From: Actinomadura sp. DC4
GTDB lineage: Bacteria > Actinomycetota > Actinomycetes > Streptosporangiales > Streptosporangiaceae
Length of the DNA: 64,000 nucleotides
Direction of reading: 5' to 3'
Assembly: GCF_030406325.1 (NCBI RefSeq)
Contig: NZ_JAUEQY010000021.1
Span: 124,001-188,000 of the forward strand
Shown here piece by piece: positions 37,111 through 45,184 of this stretch; within the stretch, counting starts at the first letter, position 1, and the number at the start of each line of letters is the position of its first letter. A program made the translations under genes and the position numbers. The notes under the pieces were generated by a model. It did no database searches, was not told where the DNA came from, and saw nothing but the letters and a program-made list of their open reading frames with translations.

Positions 37111-38301
37111 TCAGAGGCGGGCGACGCCTTCGGCGCGGGCCTGGGCGGCGACCGCCGCCGTGACGGCCGGGGCGACGCGCTCGTCGAACGGGCTCGGGAT
37201 GACGTAGTCCTCCGACAGGTCGTCGGCGACCACGTCGGCCAGCGCCGTGGCCGCGGCGAGCTTCATGCCCTCCGTGATCGTGTGGGCGCGGACGTCCAGG
37301 GCGCCGCGGAAGACTCCGGGGAAGGCCAGGACGTTGTTGATCTGGTTGGGGAAGTCACTGCGGCCGGTGGCGACCACGCGGGCGTGCCGCCGCGCGATCT
37401 CGGGGTGGATCTCCGGGTCGGGGTTGGACAGCGCGAAGACAATGGCGTCGTCGGCCATGACGTCCAGGCTGTCCTCGCGGATGGTGCCGCCGGACAGGCC
37501 GATGAACACGTCGGCACCGACCAGGGCGTCCTCGGTCGACCCCTTGAGCTGCGACCGGTTGCTGTCGCGCGCCAGGGCCTGCTTGATGGGGTTCAGCCCA
37601 TCGCGGCCGTCGTAGATGAGGCCCTTGCTGTCGGAGACCGCGATGTCGCCGATGCCCGCCTCCAGCAGGATGCGGGAGACGGCGACGCCCGAGGCGCCGG
37701 CGCCGGCCACCACGCCGCGCATCTCCGACAGTGCCTTGCCGGTGAGGCGGGCGGCGTTGCGCAGCGCGGCGAGGACCACGATCGCGGTGCCGTGCTGGTC
37801 GTCGTGGAAGACCGGGATGTCGAGCGCGGCCCGCAGGCGGTCCTCGATCTCGAAGCAGCGCGGTGCGCTGATGTCCTCGAGGTTGATGCCGCCGAAGCTC
37901 GGCGCCAGCCGGATGACGGTCTCGACGAGGTCGTCGGCGTCCGTGCAGTCGAGGCAGATCGGCACGGAGTCCACGCCGCCGAACTGCTTGAAGAGGAGGG
38001 ACTTGCCCTCCATGACGGGCATGGCGGCGGCCGGCCCGATGTCGCCCAGTCCGAGTACGGCGGTGCCGTCGGTCACGACCGCGACCACCTTGGAGACCCA
38101 GGTGTAGTCGTTGACGAGCTCGGGTTCTTCGGCGATCGCCATGCAGACACGGGCGACGCCCGGTGTGTAGGCGAGGGAGAGATCGTCGGCGTTGTTCACC
38201 GGAACGGTCGAGCGAACCTCGAGCTTGCCTCCACGGTGCAGCGCGAACGCCGGATCGTTGTCGTAGTCATGTTCAGTCGGTTGATCAGGCTTGGCAGCCA
38301 C
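37111..38301 (-). CDS. Malic enzyme (NAD(P)-dependent, short bacterial type)
   Basis: A 396-residue malic enzyme converting malate to pyruvate and CO2 with reduction of NAD(P). It begins with DNDPAFALHRGGKLEV and the catalytic SLAYTPGVARVC (Tyr), then GLGDIGPAAAMPVMEGKSLLFKQF (Lys), PVFHDDQHGTAIVV (metal ligands) and the second Rossmann motif VVAGAGASGVAVSRILLE. This is the two-domain type without the phosphotransacetylase-like extension. GTG 38301 behind CAGGGG is used; a TTG at 38325 is possible. Same gene order next to an amino-acid ABC transporter is known, from memory, in Streptomyces (SCO5261). Confidence 0.93.
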   Translation of the reverse strand: MAAKPDQPTEHDYDNDPAFALHRGGKLEVRSTVPVNNADDLSLAYTPGVARVCMAIAEEPELVNDYTWVSKVVAVVTDGTAVLGLGDIGPAAAMPVMEGKSLLFKQFGGVDSVPICLDCTDADDLVETVIRLAPSFGGINLEDISAPRCFEIEDRLRAALDIPVFHDDQHGTAIVVLAALRNAARLTGKALSEMRGVVAGAGASGVAVSRILLEAGIGDIAVSDSKGLIYDGRDGLNPIKQALARDSNRSQLKGSTEDALVGADVFIGLSGGTIREDSLDVMADDAIVFALSNPDPEIHPEIARRHARVVATGRSDFPNQINNVLAFPGVFRGALDVRAHTITEGMKLAAATALADVVADDLSEDYVIPSPFDERVAPAVTAAVAAQARAEGVARL

Positions 38302-38598
38302 AGCGACCCCTGGTATTCGTGACAAAAACGGGCAAACGGCCTCGTCATCCCTGGGTCAACGGGCGACGTGGACGTCTCTCGGAGTACGGGGGTCACCCGT
38401 TCACCGATTGAACCACATCCTCCGGCAGATCCCAGGCGGGGGACCGTACCACCGGGGTGGCCGGGCGCGTACCGCGCCATTCGGTCACGGCCGTAAAGGG
38501 TTTATGCCATTGTTGACCCGCTTAGTCGACCACCGTCACAGATGTGGACTAAGCCCTTCTTCGCACGCCCGAAAACCTCCGCCTCATAGGAGGACGCT
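38302..38598 (+). other. Intergenic region between malic enzyme and ABC transporter genes
   Basis: About 297 bases with the divergent promoters. It includes the hairpin at 38520-38554. No gene was recognised. Confidence 0.45.
38520..38554 (+). promoter_or_regulatory. Hairpin upstream of first solute-binding-protein gene
   Basis: GCTTAGTC at 38520-38527 pairs with GACTAAGC at 38547-38554, with an inner CCAC/GTGG pairing. It lies in the likely 5' leader 45 bases before the start codon; it could be an mRNA stabiliser, attenuator or operator. Confidence 0.35.
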
Positions 38599-39483
38599 CT
38601 GCGCCCCCGTCCCCTCGCTCGCCGCATGATCGCGGCGGCGCTCCTCACGCTGCTCGGAACCTCCGCCCTCGCCGCCTGCCGGGATACCGGCACCACCGGG
38701 GCACTCGGACGCATCCACCGGGCAGGCAAGATCATCATCGCTACAGACGCTCTTTATCCGCCCAACGAGTTCAAGCAGGGCGACCAGATCGTCGGCTTCG
38801 ACATCGACCTCGGAACGGCGATCGCCCAGAAGCTCGGCCTCAAGGCGGAGTTCCAGGATGTGAAGTTCGACACGATTCTTCAGGCACTGGAGGAGGGCAA
38901 GTACGACATCAGCCTTTCCTCCTTCAGCGACACCCGCGAGCGCGAGAGCCGGTTCGACTTCGTCACCTACCTGTCCGCGGGCACGATGCTGATGGTGCCG
39001 AAGGGCAACCCGCGCCACCTGCGGCCCGACGGCCTGTCCCTGTGCGGCAAGAAGATCGCCGTCGAGAAGGGCACCACACAGGAGGAGGAGCTCTCCCGCA
39101 AGGACGTGACGAGGCCGGACGCCGGCACGCGCATCGACGCCTGCCGCAGCGCCGACAAACCGGCCCCCATCCGGCTGTCCTATGACGACCAGGACGCGGC
39201 CGGCCAGGCCCTCGCGAAGGGTGAGGCGGACGCCTCGCTCACCGACTCGCCCTCGGCGGTCTACGGGGCGAAGCAGTCGGGCGGCCGGATCCAGTGCTCC
39301 GGGATGCCCTACGCCACCGCGCTGTACGGCGTCGCGATACCCAAGCGCGAGGCTGATCTGCGGGACTCGGTCTTCAAGGCGATGAAGGCCCTCATGTCCG
39401 AGGGCACGTACAAGAAGCTGACCGAGCGGTGGGGCCTCACCTCGGGCGCGGTGCCGGAGACGAAGATCAACGCTGCGGATTAG
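38599..39483 (+). CDS. Amino-acid ABC transporter substrate-binding lipoprotein (copy 1)
   Basis: A 294-residue lipoprotein binding protein (SBP_bac_3, polar amino acids). With the CTG start at 38599 the N-terminus is (M)RPRPLARRMIAAALLTLLG and the lipobox ALAAC; from the next ATG (38626) the positive n-region would be lost. The same AGGAGGACGC spacing precedes GTG in the next paralogue, supporting CTG. Binding-fold landmarks are IATDALYPPNEFKQGDQIVG, DIDLGTAIAQKLGL, SLSSFSDTRERE and CGKKIAVEKGTTQEEEL. It is about 55-60% identical to the following gene, a tandem duplication. Confidence 0.88.
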   Translation: MRPRPLARRMIAAALLTLLGTSALAACRDTGTTGALGRIHRAGKIIIATDALYPPNEFKQGDQIVGFDIDLGTAIAQKLGLKAEFQDVKFDTILQALEEGKYDISLSSFSDTRERESRFDFVTYLSAGTMLMVPKGNPRHLRPDGLSLCGKKIAVEKGTTQEEELSRKDVTRPDAGTRIDACRSADKPAPIRLSYDDQDAAGQALAKGEADASLTDSPSAVYGAKQSGGRIQCSGMPYATALYGVAIPKREADLRDSVFKAMKALMSEGTYKKLTERWGLTSGAVPETKINAAD

Positions 39484-39565
39484 CCGTTGCATGATTGTTT
39501 CACGCCGGTAATCCCACTTGAGGCGGGGTTACGCCAGGATGTCCCCCAATCAACCTGACAATCAT

Positions 39566-39581
39566 CGGGGGGCATCCCCCG
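39566..39581 (+). promoter_or_regulatory. Hairpin just before second solute-binding-protein gene
   Basis: CGGGGG-gcat-CCCCCG, a perfect 6-base stem, ends 12 bases before the AGAGGAGG region of the second binding-protein gene. An 8-base pair ATGATTGT (39488) / ACAATCAT (39558) also brackets this gap. Possible leader structure setting relative expression. Confidence 0.4.
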
Positions 39582-39600
39582 ACCTCTAGAGGAGGACGCC

Positions 39601-40500
39601 GTGCACACCGGTCCTCTGCACCGCCACGGCATCGTGGTGGGCATCACAGTCATCGCAGGCGCCCTCGCGCTGTCCGCGTGTAACGCCAAGACGACCACAC
39701 CGGGCAAGAAGAGCGCCCTCGACACGATCAAGAAGAACGGCAAGCTCGTCATTGCCACGGATGCGTCGTACGCACCCAACGAGTTCAAGCAGAACGGCCA
39801 GATCGTCGGGTTCGACATCGACCTCGGCACGGCGATCGCCAAGAAGCTGGGCGTGACGGCGAGCTTCCAGGACGTGAAGTTCGACAACATCCTGCCCGCG
39901 CTGCAGAGCAAGAAGTACGACATCAGCCTCTCCTCCTTCACCGACAACAAGGAGCGGGAGCAGAGCTTCGACTTCGTGACCTACTTCTCCGCGGGCACCG
40001 GCCTGATGGTGAAGACGGGCAACCCGCTCAAGCTCTCGCCGGACGACCTGTCTCTGTGCGGCAAGAAGATCGCCGTCGAGAAGGGCACCACGCAGGAGGA
40101 CGAGCTGACGCCGAAGTCGAGCACCAAGCCCGACGCCGGCGCCCGCGTGGAAAAGTGCAAGCAGGGTGGCAAGGCCGCCCCGGTGAAGGTCTCCCTCGAC
40201 GACCAGAACGCCGCCAACCTCGCGCTCGGCAACGGCCGCGCCGAGGCGGTGCTCGCCGACTCCCCCGTCGCCGCGTACGCGGCCAAGGAGTCCGGCGGCA
40301 AGTTCGAGATCGCGGGCAAGGCCTACGACACCGCGCCGTACGGCATCGCGATCCCCAAGAACGAGAATGAGCTGCGTGACGGGATCCAGAAGGCGATCAA
40401 GGACCTGATCACGGACGGCACGTACAAGCAGCTGACCGACAAGTGGGGCGTCTCCGATGGTGGCATCACCGACCCCAAGGTCAACGGAGCGGCTGGCTAG
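39601..40500 (+). CDS. Amino-acid ABC transporter substrate-binding lipoprotein (copy 2)
   Basis: A 299-residue lipoprotein with signal peptide VVGITVIAGALALSAC (lipobox LSAC). SBP_bac_3 landmarks: IATDASYAPNEFKQNGQIVG, DIDLGTAIAKKLGV, SLSSFTDNKEREQSFDF, AEAVLADSPVAAYAAKESGG. It should deliver a polar or acidic amino acid (glutamate-type) to the permease encoded next. GTG 39601 behind GAGGAGG. It is followed by permease and ATPase genes without a gap of more than 5 bases, so this is the likely main receptor and copy 1 an alternative. Confidence 0.93.
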   Translation: MHTGPLHRHGIVVGITVIAGALALSACNAKTTTPGKKSALDTIKKNGKLVIATDASYAPNEFKQNGQIVGFDIDLGTAIAKKLGVTASFQDVKFDNILPALQSKKYDISLSSFTDNKEREQSFDFVTYFSAGTGLMVKTGNPLKLSPDDLSLCGKKIAVEKGTTQEDELTPKSSTKPDAGARVEKCKQGGKAAPVKVSLDDQNAANLALGNGRAEAVLADSPVAAYAAKESGGKFEIAGKAYDTAPYGIAIPKNENELRDGIQKAIKDLITDGTYKQLTDKWGVSDGGITDPKVNGAAG

Positions 40501-40505
40501 GAACC

Positions 40506-41453
40506 GTGACCGACACTGACACGGCGGAACCGGTACGGCCTGAGACGATCAAGGCCGTGCCGGTCCGGCACCCGGGCAGATGGGTCAGCGGCGCGATCGT
40601 GCTGGTCCTCGCCGCCATGCTCATCCACATGCTGTTCACCAATCCGAACCTGGACTGGTCGACGTTCGCGAAGTTCTTCACCGAGAAGCAGATCCTCAAG
40701 GGTCTCGTCGCCACGCTCGAGCTGACCGTGATCGCGATGGCCATCGGCATCATCGGCGGCGTGGCCCTCGCGCTGATGCGGCTGTCGGCCAACCCACTGC
40801 TGTCATCGGCCGCGTGGCTCTACATCTGGTTCTTCCGCGGTACGCCCGTACTCGTGCAGCTGATCTTCTGGTTCAACATCAAGGCGCTGTTCGGCGACAT
40901 CTCGCTCGGCATCCCGTTCGGCCCGACGTTCATCACCTGGGACGTCAACAGCCTGGTGACCACGTTCATCGCGGCCATCCTGGGCCTCGGCCTGAACGAG
41001 GCGGCGTACATGTCCGAGATCGTGCGGGCCGGCATCATGTCGGTCGACGAGGGTCAGACCGAGGCGTCGCAGGCCCTGGGCATGCGGCGGCTGAAGATCA
41101 TGCGGCGGATCGTGCTCCCGCAGGCGATGCGCGTGATCATCCCGCCGACCGGCAACGAGACCATCTCGATGCTGAAGACCACGTCCCTGGCGTCCACGGT
41201 GGCCTTCACCGAACTGCTGAAGGCCGGCGAGGACATCTTCAACGCCAACTACAAGACGATCCCGCTGCTGATCGTCGTCAGCGTCTGGTACATCATCGTC
41301 ACCTCGGTCCTGTCGATCGGCCAGTACTACATGGAGCGCCGCTTCGGCCGTGGATCGTCGCGGGCGCTGCCGCCCACGCCGTTGCAGCGGCTGCGGCGCA
41401 ACCTGACGACGTTCCACGTACGGCCGCAGGTGCCGGAGAGGGGGGCGTCGTGA
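40506..41453 (+). CDS. Amino-acid ABC transporter permease (HisM/GlnP type)
   Basis: A 315-residue permease with about six membrane segments. The EAA loop that contacts the ATPase is [20 protein letters not shown] followed by [10 protein letters not shown]; the N-terminal half has AAMLIHMLF and [15 protein letters not shown], and [13 protein letters not shown] is typical of the HisMQ group. GTG 40506 start. The gene overlaps the ATPase start by 4 bases. One permease probably homodimerises. Confidence 0.94.
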   Translation: MTDTDTAEPVRPETIKAVPVRHPGRWVSGAIVLVLAAMLIHMLFTNPNLDWSTFAKFFTEKQILKGLVATLELTVIAMAIGIIGGVALALMRLSANPLLSSAAWLYIWFFRGTPVLVQLIFWFNIKALFGDISLGIPFGPTFITWDVNSLVTTFIAAILGLGLNEAAYMSEIVRAGIMSVDEGQTEASQALGMRRLKIMRRIVLPQAMRVIIPPTGNETISMLKTTSLASTVAFTELLKAGEDIFNANYKTIPLLIVVSVWYIIVTSVLSIGQYYMERRFGRGSSRALPPTPLQRLRRNLTTFHVRPQVPERGAS

Positions 41454-42232
41454 GCGAGCCGACCGCGTCGGCCGGGCCGATGGTCAAGGCCGAGGGGATC
41501 CACAAGTTCTACGGCCGTCTGCACGTCCTCGCCGGCATCGACCTGGAGGTCGAGTCCGGCGAGGTGATGTGCGTCATCGGCCCGTCCGGGTCCGGCAAGT
41601 CGACCTTCCTCCGGTGCATCAACCACCTGGAGAAGATCGACTCCGGGCGGCTCTGGGTGGACGGCCATCTCGTCGGCTACCGCCAGCGCGGCGAGAAGCT
41701 GCACGAGATGCGCGAGAGCGAGGTCGCGGCGCAGCGCCGGGACATCGGCATGGTCTTCCAGCGCTTCAACCTGTTCCCGCACATGACGGCGCTGGAGAAC
41801 GTCATGGAGGCGCCGGTCCAGGTCAGGGGCGAGTCCAAGGCGGCCGTACGCGAGCGGGCGACGGCACTGCTGGAGCAGGTCGGGTTGGCGGACAAGATCT
41901 CCGGCTACCCGTCCCAGCTCTCGGGCGGCCAGCAGCAGCGTGTCGCGATCGCGCGGGCGCTGGCGATGGAGCCGAAGCTCATGCTGTTCGACGAGCCGAC
42001 GAGCGCGCTGGACCCCGAACTCGTCGGGGACGTGCTCGACGTCATGCGGCAGCTCGCGCTGGACGGCATGACCATGGTCGTCGTGACCCATGAGATGGGC
42101 TTCGCCCGCGAGGTGGGCGACTCGCTCGTCTTCATGGACGGCGGCGTGATCGTCGAGCAGGGCGCGCCCCGCGAGGTGCTGTCGGACCCGAAGCACCGGC
42201 GTACGCAGGACTTCCTGTCCAAGGTGCTCTGA
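41450..42232 (+). CDS. Amino-acid ABC transporter ATP-binding protein (GlnQ type)
   Basis: A 260-residue ABC ATPase: Walker [12 protein letters not shown]-loop [13 protein letters not shown], signature [16 protein letters not shown], Walker [15 protein letters not shown]-loop VVTHEMGFA. Closest to GlnQ/HisP polar amino-acid importers. GTG 41450 overlaps the permease TGA. A good terminator follows 12 bases after the stop. Confidence 0.96.
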   Translation: MSEPTASAGPMVKAEGIHKFYGRLHVLAGIDLEVESGEVMCVIGPSGSGKSTFLRCINHLEKIDSGRLWVDGHLVGYRQRGEKLHEMRESEVAAQRRDIGMVFQRFNLFPHMTALENVMEAPVQVRGESKAAVRERATALLEQVGLADKISGYPSQLSGGQQQRVAIARALAMEPKLMLFDEPTSALDPELVGDVLDVMRQLALDGMTMVVVTHEMGFAREVGDSLVFMDGGVIVEQGAPREVLSDPKHRRTQDFLSKVL

Positions 42233-42243
42233 GCGCCGCGAGA

Positions 42244-42273
42244 GGCGGTCGTCCCCCCGGGGCGGCCGCCTTT
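42244..42273 (+). terminator. Terminator after ABC transporter operon
   Basis: GGCGGTCGTCCCC pairs with GGGGCGGCCGCC (wobble at two positions), followed by TTT. It ends the ABC operon and is close to the convergent sodX gene end at 42299. Confidence 0.7.
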
Positions 42274-42298
42274 CGCGTGCCGGCGGCCGGGACGGGCC

Positions 42299-42613
42299 CT
42301 ACGGCCCGAGTCTCAGCGAGGGCCTCGGCCAGTAGCGCAGGACGACACGCCCGACGATCAGATCGTCCGGTACCGCGCCGAAGTCCCAGCTGTCCTGCCG
42401 GCCCGCGGCGCCCTGGTTGTCGCTCTCCAGCCACCATCCGGCGGCGTCGCGGTGCCCGGCGCGCTTCACGATCAGGGTGTCCGCCGACCGCGGATGCCGC
42501 GCCACGACGACGCTGCCGGGCACGACCCGGGCGCCGGGCCGTACGAGCAGCCAGTCGCCGGGCCGCAGCGCGGGCAGCATCGACTCACCCGTCACTTCGA
42601 CCGCGCGCAACAT
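42299..42613 (-). CDS. sodX: Nickel superoxide dismutase maturation protease (SodX, S26 family)
   Basis: A 104-residue signal-peptidase-like protease without the membrane anchor of LepB. The catalytic Ser is in TGESMLPAL and the general-base Lys in TLIVKRAGHR; GDWLLVRPGARV and VPDDLIVGRVVLRYWP complete the fold. It removes the NiSOD propeptide to expose the His1 that binds nickel. ATG 42613 follows GGAGAGG. It lies 89 bases from sodN in divergent orientation, unlike the tandem order I recall for Streptomyces. Confidence 0.93.
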   Translation of the reverse strand: MLRAVEVTGESMLPALRPGDWLLVRPGARVVPGSVVVARHPRSADTLIVKRAGHRDAAGWWLESDNQGAAGRQDSWDFGAVPDDLIVGRVVLRYWPRPSLRLGP

Positions 42614-42702
42614 GATGAACCTCTCCGCTCAGGGGTATGGGGCCAGGAGTAGTGTCTGATATTCGGAGCATGATCCACGAGAGACAAAGGAAGGACACGC
42701 AG

Positions 42703-43104
42703 GTGCTTGCACGATTTCTGCGCCCCAAGACCACGGTGTCCGCACACTGTGACCTCCCCTGCGGCATCTACGACCCGGCGCAGGCCCGGATCGAGGCCGA
42801 GTCCGTCAAGGCGATCGCCGAGAAGTACGCGGCCAACGAGGACCCGGTCTTCCGCGCGCGCGCGCTGATCATCAAGGAGCAGCGGTCCGAGCTGGTCAAG
42901 CACCACCTGTGGGTGCTGTGGACCGACTACTTCAAGCCCCCGCACTTCGAGAAGTACCCCCAGCTCCACCAGCTGTTCAACGAGGCGACCAAGCTCGCCG
43001 GCGCCGGTGGCACCAAGGGCGGCGTCGACGTGGCCAAGGCCGACGAGCTGCTGGCCAAGATCGACGAGATCAGCAAGATCTTCTGGGAGACCAAGAACGG
43101 CTGA
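42703..43104 (+). CDS. sodN: Nickel superoxide dismutase precursor
   Basis: A 133-residue precursor. A 14-residue propeptide (LARFLRPKTTVSA) precedes the nickel hook HCDLPCGIY: His1, Cys2 and Cys6 bind nickel and Tyr9 gates the site. The rest (QARIEAESVKAIAEKY, LIIKEQRSELVKHH, DYFKPPHFEKYP, KIFWETKN) is the four-helix bundle that forms a homohexamer. GTG 42703 is chosen because AAGGAAGGA is 7 bases before it; longer frames from 42637 or 42670 would give an odd propeptide. A strong terminator follows. Confidence 0.96.
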   Translation: MLARFLRPKTTVSAHCDLPCGIYDPAQARIEAESVKAIAEKYAANEDPVFRARALIIKEQRSELVKHHLWVLWTDYFKPPHFEKYPQLHQLFNEATKLAGAGGTKGGVDVAKADELLAKIDEISKIFWETKNG

Positions 43105-43117
43105 GTTCTCCCGTGCC

Positions 43118-43156
43118 GAGGGCCGTGTCCGCGCATCGCCGGCGGACGCGGCCCTC
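43118..43156 (+). terminator. Terminator after sodN
   Basis: GAGGGCCGTGTCCGC pairs with GCGGACGCGGCCCTC (one G-T wobble in 15), then CTTTT. The remaining 200 bases up to the anti-sigma gene show no gene and no convincing promoter motif. Confidence 0.82.
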
Positions 43157-43359
43157 GCCGCTTTTCGCGACTTTCCGGCGGCCGGAGAACCCGGCGATTC
43201 CGCCGGTCCATCGGCCATCCGCCCATAGCGGGGCGAGCCTCCCGGCCCTCACCGGGCAGTGGAAAGATCCCTTGGGCATAAGCAGGCGCGCCGGACGCGC
43301 GAGTAGGTGTGCGTAAGCGGTAGTTTCAAGGAAGCGGCTAGCCCCAACTAGGGAGTGAC

Positions 43360-43779
43360 GTGACCGAGGAAACCGCAGCCATGCCGGCCAGTCTTTCTGA
43401 TGTCCGCGACGTGGTGACCGTGCGGCTGCCGGCCGACAGTGCCTATCTGTCCGTGCTGCGCACGGCGACGGCCGGGCTCGCGGCGCGCCTCGACTTCAAT
43501 CTCGACGAGATCGAGGACCTGCGCATCGCGATCGACGAGGCCTGTGCCATGCTGCTCGCCCAGGCGGTGCCGGGCACCGACCTGACATGTGAGTTCGAGC
43601 TGACCGACGACGCCATGAGCATCGGGGTGTCGGTTCTCACCGTCGACGGGCGGCAACCGAGCCGCGACACGTTCGCGTGGACGGTGCTGAGCTCACTCGC
43701 CGGTGACGTCGACGCGGAGGTCGGCGCCGACGACCGGGTGACCATCGTCCTGCAGAAGCGACGCGGGCAGACAACGTGA
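43360..43779 (+). CDS. Anti-sigma factor, RsbW/PrsH-like serine kinase fold
   Basis: A 139-residue GHKL-type protein. SAYLSVLRTATAGLAARLDF, the N-box-like DLRIAIDEACAMLLAQ with Glu-x-x-x and the later strands to VTIVLQKRR fit anti-sigma factors that hold SigB-type factors. The ATP-binding G-box is short or absent, as in PrsH/UshX (SCO5244) of S. coelicolor. GTG 43360 follows AGGGAGTGAC. The sigma gene begins 76 bases after its stop, the usual order. Confidence 0.9.
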   Translation: MTEETAAMPASLSDVRDVVTVRLPADSAYLSVLRTATAGLAARLDFNLDEIEDLRIAIDEACAMLLAQAVPGTDLTCEFELTDDAMSIGVSVLTVDGRQPSRDTFAWTVLSSLAGDVDAEVGADDRVTIVLQKRRGQTT

Positions 43780-43855
43780 TCACAGCCGACTCAGCACAGC
43801 ACCGTACGGCCTGGCCAGGCCGGTCACACTCCGCCGTACGAGGCGAGGTGCTCTC

Positions 43856-44653
43856 GTGACAGAGAAGACCACAGTGGCGGGCAACGAGCACGGCGTGCCG
43901 GACCGGGCGCGGGCGCGCCTGCTGTTCGAGCGCCTCGCCTCGCTTCCCGAGGGCGACGCGGAGCGGCAGCGCATCCGCGACCAGCTCGTCGAGCTGCACC
44001 TCCCGCTCGTCGAATACCTCGCGCGCCGGTTCCGCAACCGCGGCGAGTGGCTCGACGACCTGATCCAGGTGGCGACGATCGGCCTGATCAAGTCGATCGA
44101 CCGCTTCGACCTGGAGCGCGGGGTGGAGTTCTCCACCTATGCCACGCCGACCATCGTCGGCGAGATCAAGCGGCACTTCCGTGACAAGGGCTGGGCGGTC
44201 CGCGTACCCCGGCGCCTGCAGGAGCTGAAGCTCTCGCTGACCAAGGCGATCAGCGACCTCGCCCAGCGTGAGGGCCGCGCGCCGACCGTCAGCGAGCTGG
44301 CCCAGCACCTGCAGATGAGCGAGGAGGAGGTGCTCGAGGGTCTGGAGTCGGCCAACGCCTACTCCACGGTCTCACTCGACGCCCCCGACTCAGGCGACGA
44401 GGACGCACCCGCGGTCGCCGACTCCCTCGGCATCATCGACGACGCCCTCGAAGGCGTCGAATACCGCGAGTCGCTCAAGCCACTGCTGGAAAAGCTGCCC
44501 GCAAGGGAGAAGCGCATCCTGTTGCTGCGGTTCTTCGGCAACATGACGCAGTCGCAGATCGCCGCCGAGCTCGGCATCTCACAGATGCACGTCTCCCGGC
44601 TGCTCGCGCGTACTCTCGCCCAGCTCCGCGACGGGCTCACCGCCGACGACTGA
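43856..44653 (+). CDS. RNA polymerase sigma factor, SigB/SigF/SigH subfamily
   Basis: A 265-residue group 3 sigma factor. Region 2 has LVEYLARRFRNRGEWLDDLIQVATIGLIKSIDRFD and FSTYATPTIVGEIKRHFRDKGW; region 3 KAISDLAQREGRAPTVSELAQHL; region 4 AREKRILLLRFFGNMTQSQIAAELGISQMHVSRLLARTL. It matches the Streptomyces SigH/SigF and Bacillus SigB type, controlling stress and development. The anti-sigma gene lies just upstream and NiSOD further up, the same order I recall for S. coelicolor SCO5243-SCO5244. GTG 43856. Confidence 0.94.
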   Translation: MTEKTTVAGNEHGVPDRARARLLFERLASLPEGDAERQRIRDQLVELHLPLVEYLARRFRNRGEWLDDLIQVATIGLIKSIDRFDLERGVEFSTYATPTIVGEIKRHFRDKGWAVRVPRRLQELKLSLTKAISDLAQREGRAPTVSELAQHLQMSEEEVLEGLESANAYSTVSLDAPDSGDEDAPAVADSLGIIDDALEGVEYRESLKPLLEKLPAREKRILLLRFFGNMTQSQIAAELGISQMHVSRLLARTLAQLRDGLTADD

Positions 44654-44663
44654 GCTTCACCAG

Positions 44664-44697
44664 GTGCCCTGTGGACCGCCTGCGGTCCGCAGGGCAC
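44664..44697. terminator. Bidirectional terminator between sigma gene and membrane-protein gene
   Basis: GTGCCCTG-t-GGACC pairs with GGTCC-g-CAGGGCAC (13 pairs, one mismatch, 6-base loop) between convergent genes. Confidence 0.8.
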
Positions 44698-44699
44698 GT

Positions 44700-45098
44700 T
44701 CAGTCTTCGTCCTCCTCGGCCTCTCCCTCATCGATGGCCCGCGTCGACGGCGGGCTCAGCAGGCTCGCCGCCGCGGCGAGGGCGATCACGATGAGGACCA
44801 CCCCTACGGTCTGCCGGCCGCTCTGGATCATCGAGATCGCCGCGATCACCGCGAAGATCTGCGTGAGCAGGGCGGGCGCGCGCCCCCAGCGCTTCACCTG
44901 CCACAGCCCGCGGCCGACGGCGACGATGCCGGCTCCGGCCGCGACCGCCATGAGGGCGAGCACGATGGCGCTGATCAGATCGTCGGGACTGCCGACGATC
45001 GCCTCGACGCCGACGTACAGGCCGACGGCCAGCACGGCGATCCCTTCGACGGCCTCGATGGCCGCCGCTGCGCTCAAGGTGACGGGACGAGTGGACAC
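44700..45098 (-). CDS. Integral membrane protein, Rv3217c-like
   Basis: A 132-residue protein with four hydrophobic segments (AIEAVEGIAVLAVGLYVGVEAI, SAIVLALMAVAAGAGIVAVG, PALLTQIFAVIAAISMI, VGVVLIVIALAAAASLL) and an acidic C-terminal tail (EGEAEEDED). GTG 45098 is set by the conserved MSTRPVTLSAAAAIEA start; ATG 45122 is an alternative. It is divergent from the lipid-kinase gene. The position next to lipid kinase and whiB1 equals M. tuberculosis Rv3217c; function unknown. Confidence 0.82.
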   Translation of the reverse strand: MSTRPVTLSAAAAIEAVEGIAVLAVGLYVGVEAIVGSPDDLISAIVLALMAVAAGAGIVAVGRGLWQVKRWGRAPALLTQIFAVIAAISMIQSGRQTVGVVLIVIALAAAASLLSPPSTRAIDEGEAEEDED

Positions 45099-45184
45099 AG
45101 CCCCGAACACTATCCGGATCATCGGGGACCGGTCGCCGAGGGTGCGCGGTCGGGGCAAGCGCGGTGGAAGCTACCCTTTTGCAC

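Noticed and set aside
42637-42702. Longer sodN reading frame from 42637 or 42670
   Set aside because: It would add residues before the usual 14-residue propeptide, and the good ribosome site AAGGAAGGA serves GTG 42703.
43310-43359. SigB-type promoter (GTTT-N14-16-GGGTA) before the anti-sigma gene
   Set aside because: A GTTT occurs near 43323, but no GGGTA-like box follows at the needed spacing.
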